The notes beneath the pieces are model-generated. The model was given only the letters and a program-made list of their open reading frames with translations, ran no database searches and had not been told where the DNA came from. The position numbers were made by a program, and so were the translations under genes. A DNA stretch of 64,000 nucleotides from CAYFPX01 sp964519895 (lineage in GTDB: Bacteria > Myxococcota_A > UBA796 > CAJQPC01). This document shows positions 63,267 through 64,000 of this stretch, piece after piece. Each line of letters starts with the position of its first letter. Positions within the stretch are counted from its first letter, which is position 1. The stretch lies in assembly GCA_964519895.1 (NCBI GenBank), contig CAZFLE010000009.1, positions 1-64,000 on the forward strand, written 5' to 3'.

Positions 63267-64000
63267 ATGACGCGCTTCGATCGCTACCAGTTCGACCAGG
63301 GCACCGTGGACGTGCACGCGGCCTGGACCACCTCAGAGGTGCGGACCACCATCGAGGAGATCCTGGAGCACTGGCAGCACCGCCTGCCCCAGGACCGCGA
63401 TGCCCGCATCGTGCTCAAGCCGAACCTCAACAACGACCTGGTGGCGCTGGTCGGCAACTGCGTCGACCTGCGGGTGCTCTGCTCCCTGATCGAGGGGCTC
63501 CTGAACCGGGGGTATCGGAACCTGGTCCTGGCCGACGGCTCCAACGTGGGTGTGGACCGCAGGGACATCGACAGCTTCAAGCGGCTGCGGGTGGACAAGC
63601 TCCGGGACCGGTACGGCATCGAGGTCCTGGACCTGAACAAGGACGAGGGGCTGCGCGTGGCGCTGCACGCAGGCGCCCGGCCGGTCATCGCGCGGACCAT
63701 CCTGGAGTCCGACTTCCTGATCTCCATCCCCAAGGTCAAGACCCACTGCGAGGCTGGCCTGAGCTGCGCCATGAAGAACTGGGTCGGCATCTGCACGGGC
63801 CAGGAAAAGCGCGAGATGCACCTGGATCTGGGGCGCAACATCTTCGCGGTCAACGAGGCCGTCATCCCGGACCTCATCCTGGTGGATGGTCTGGTCGGCA
63901 TGGAGGGCAACGGGCCGGGCGACGGTGAGCCCTTTCGCTTTGGCTACCTGATGGCGTCCGACAACGCCTTCCTGAACGATCTGGTGGTGAGCCGCTTGGT
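63267..64000 (+). CDS. DUF362 domain protein (partial)
   Basis: 244 residues visible; the gene runs off the right edge. DUF362 features are DARIVLKPNLNNDLV, LVLADGSNVGV, LISIPKVKTHCEAGLSCAMKNWVGI and DLILVDGLVGMEGNGPGDG. The family is linked to iron-sulfur proteins; function is undefined. An in-frame ATG at 63255 exists. There is no Shine-Dalgarno; TATGTT lies seven bases before the chosen ATG, in the same arrangement as at selA. Confidence 0.85.
   Translation, partial: MTRFDRYQFDQGTVDVHAAWTTSEVRTTIEEILEHWQHRLPQDRDARIVLKPNLNNDLVALVGNCVDLRVLCSLIEGLLNRGYRNLVLADGSNVGVDRRDIDSFKRLRVDKLRDRYGIEVLDLNKDEGLRVALHAGARPVIARTILESDFLISIPKVKTHCEAGLSCAMKNWVGICTGQEKREMHLDLGRNIFAVNEAVIPDLILVDGLVGMEGNGPGDGEPFRFGYLMASDNAFLNDLVVSRL

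Overview
The window is about 70% G+C, densely coded DNA from a Gram-negative bacterium with an outer membrane. Many lipoproteins, predicted beta-barrels, a BamD-like lipoprotein, Asp/Thr-rich linkers, an AgmX-like C-terminal domain, a DnaJ/RodZ-type fusion and a LexA box close to the one described for Myxococcus all point to Myxococcota or a relative. No rRNA, tRNA, CRISPR array or prophage was recognised. Most neighbouring co-directional genes overlap by 1-4 bases (ATGA, GTGA, TGATG), so translational coupling is the rule. LAYOUT: 1-4.9 kb holds the end of an ATPase-like gene, a lipoprotein, and a MoxR / DUF58 / transglutaminase operon. 4.9-14.7 kb holds an adenylate-forming ligase, a LpxL-like acyltransferase, two membrane-anchored sulfatase-fold proteins, a YfhO-type membrane protein and xseA. 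14.7-23.4 kb holds a secreted protein, a DUF218 protein, an operon of sensor kinase, pentapeptide-repeat potassium channel and HDOD protein, and on the other strand selA, a DnaJ/HTH fusion and an RluD-type pseudouridine synthase. 23.4-31.1 kb holds three tandem related lipoproteins, a DUF1844 protein, an HtrA protease, a BamD-like lipoprotein, an SDR oxidoreductase and a diacylglycerol-kinase-family protein. 31.2-37.7 kb holds alaS, a 187-bp miniature mobile-element-like structure, pilT, recA and cinA; cinA-recA is preceded by a LexA-type box. 37.9-50.7 kb is the most unusual part: twelve tightly overlapping genes encoding lipoproteins, outer-membrane-type proteins, a MotA-type proton channel subunit, a MotB-type partner, a membrane-tethered protein with a FliG/MgtE-N-like cytoplasmic part, and an AgmX/TonB-like protein, with no flagellar structural gene; ruvX follows. 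51.2-57.3 kb holds a large lipoprotein, a membrane protein with a helical-toroid-like soluble part, and a coiled-coil/beta-barrel protein. 57.5-64 kb repeats the theme of the first lipid cluster: sulfatase-fold protein, LpxL-like acyltransferase, phosphodiesterase-family protein, GT4 glycosyltransferase and a truncated DUF362 protein. HOW IT FITS TOGETHER: two separate clusters each combine a LpxL-like acyltransferase with membrane-anchored alkaline-phosphatase-superfamily proteins, which suggests synthesis or decoration of surface lipids or glycans (inference). The MotA/MotB/FliG-like operon looks like a proton-driven envelope machine whose rotor-like element is built into a bitopic membrane protein rather than a flagellar basal body. 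That is the best candidate here for an undescribed system. Housekeeping genes (alaS, recA, cinA, ruvX, xseA, selA) separate these modules.
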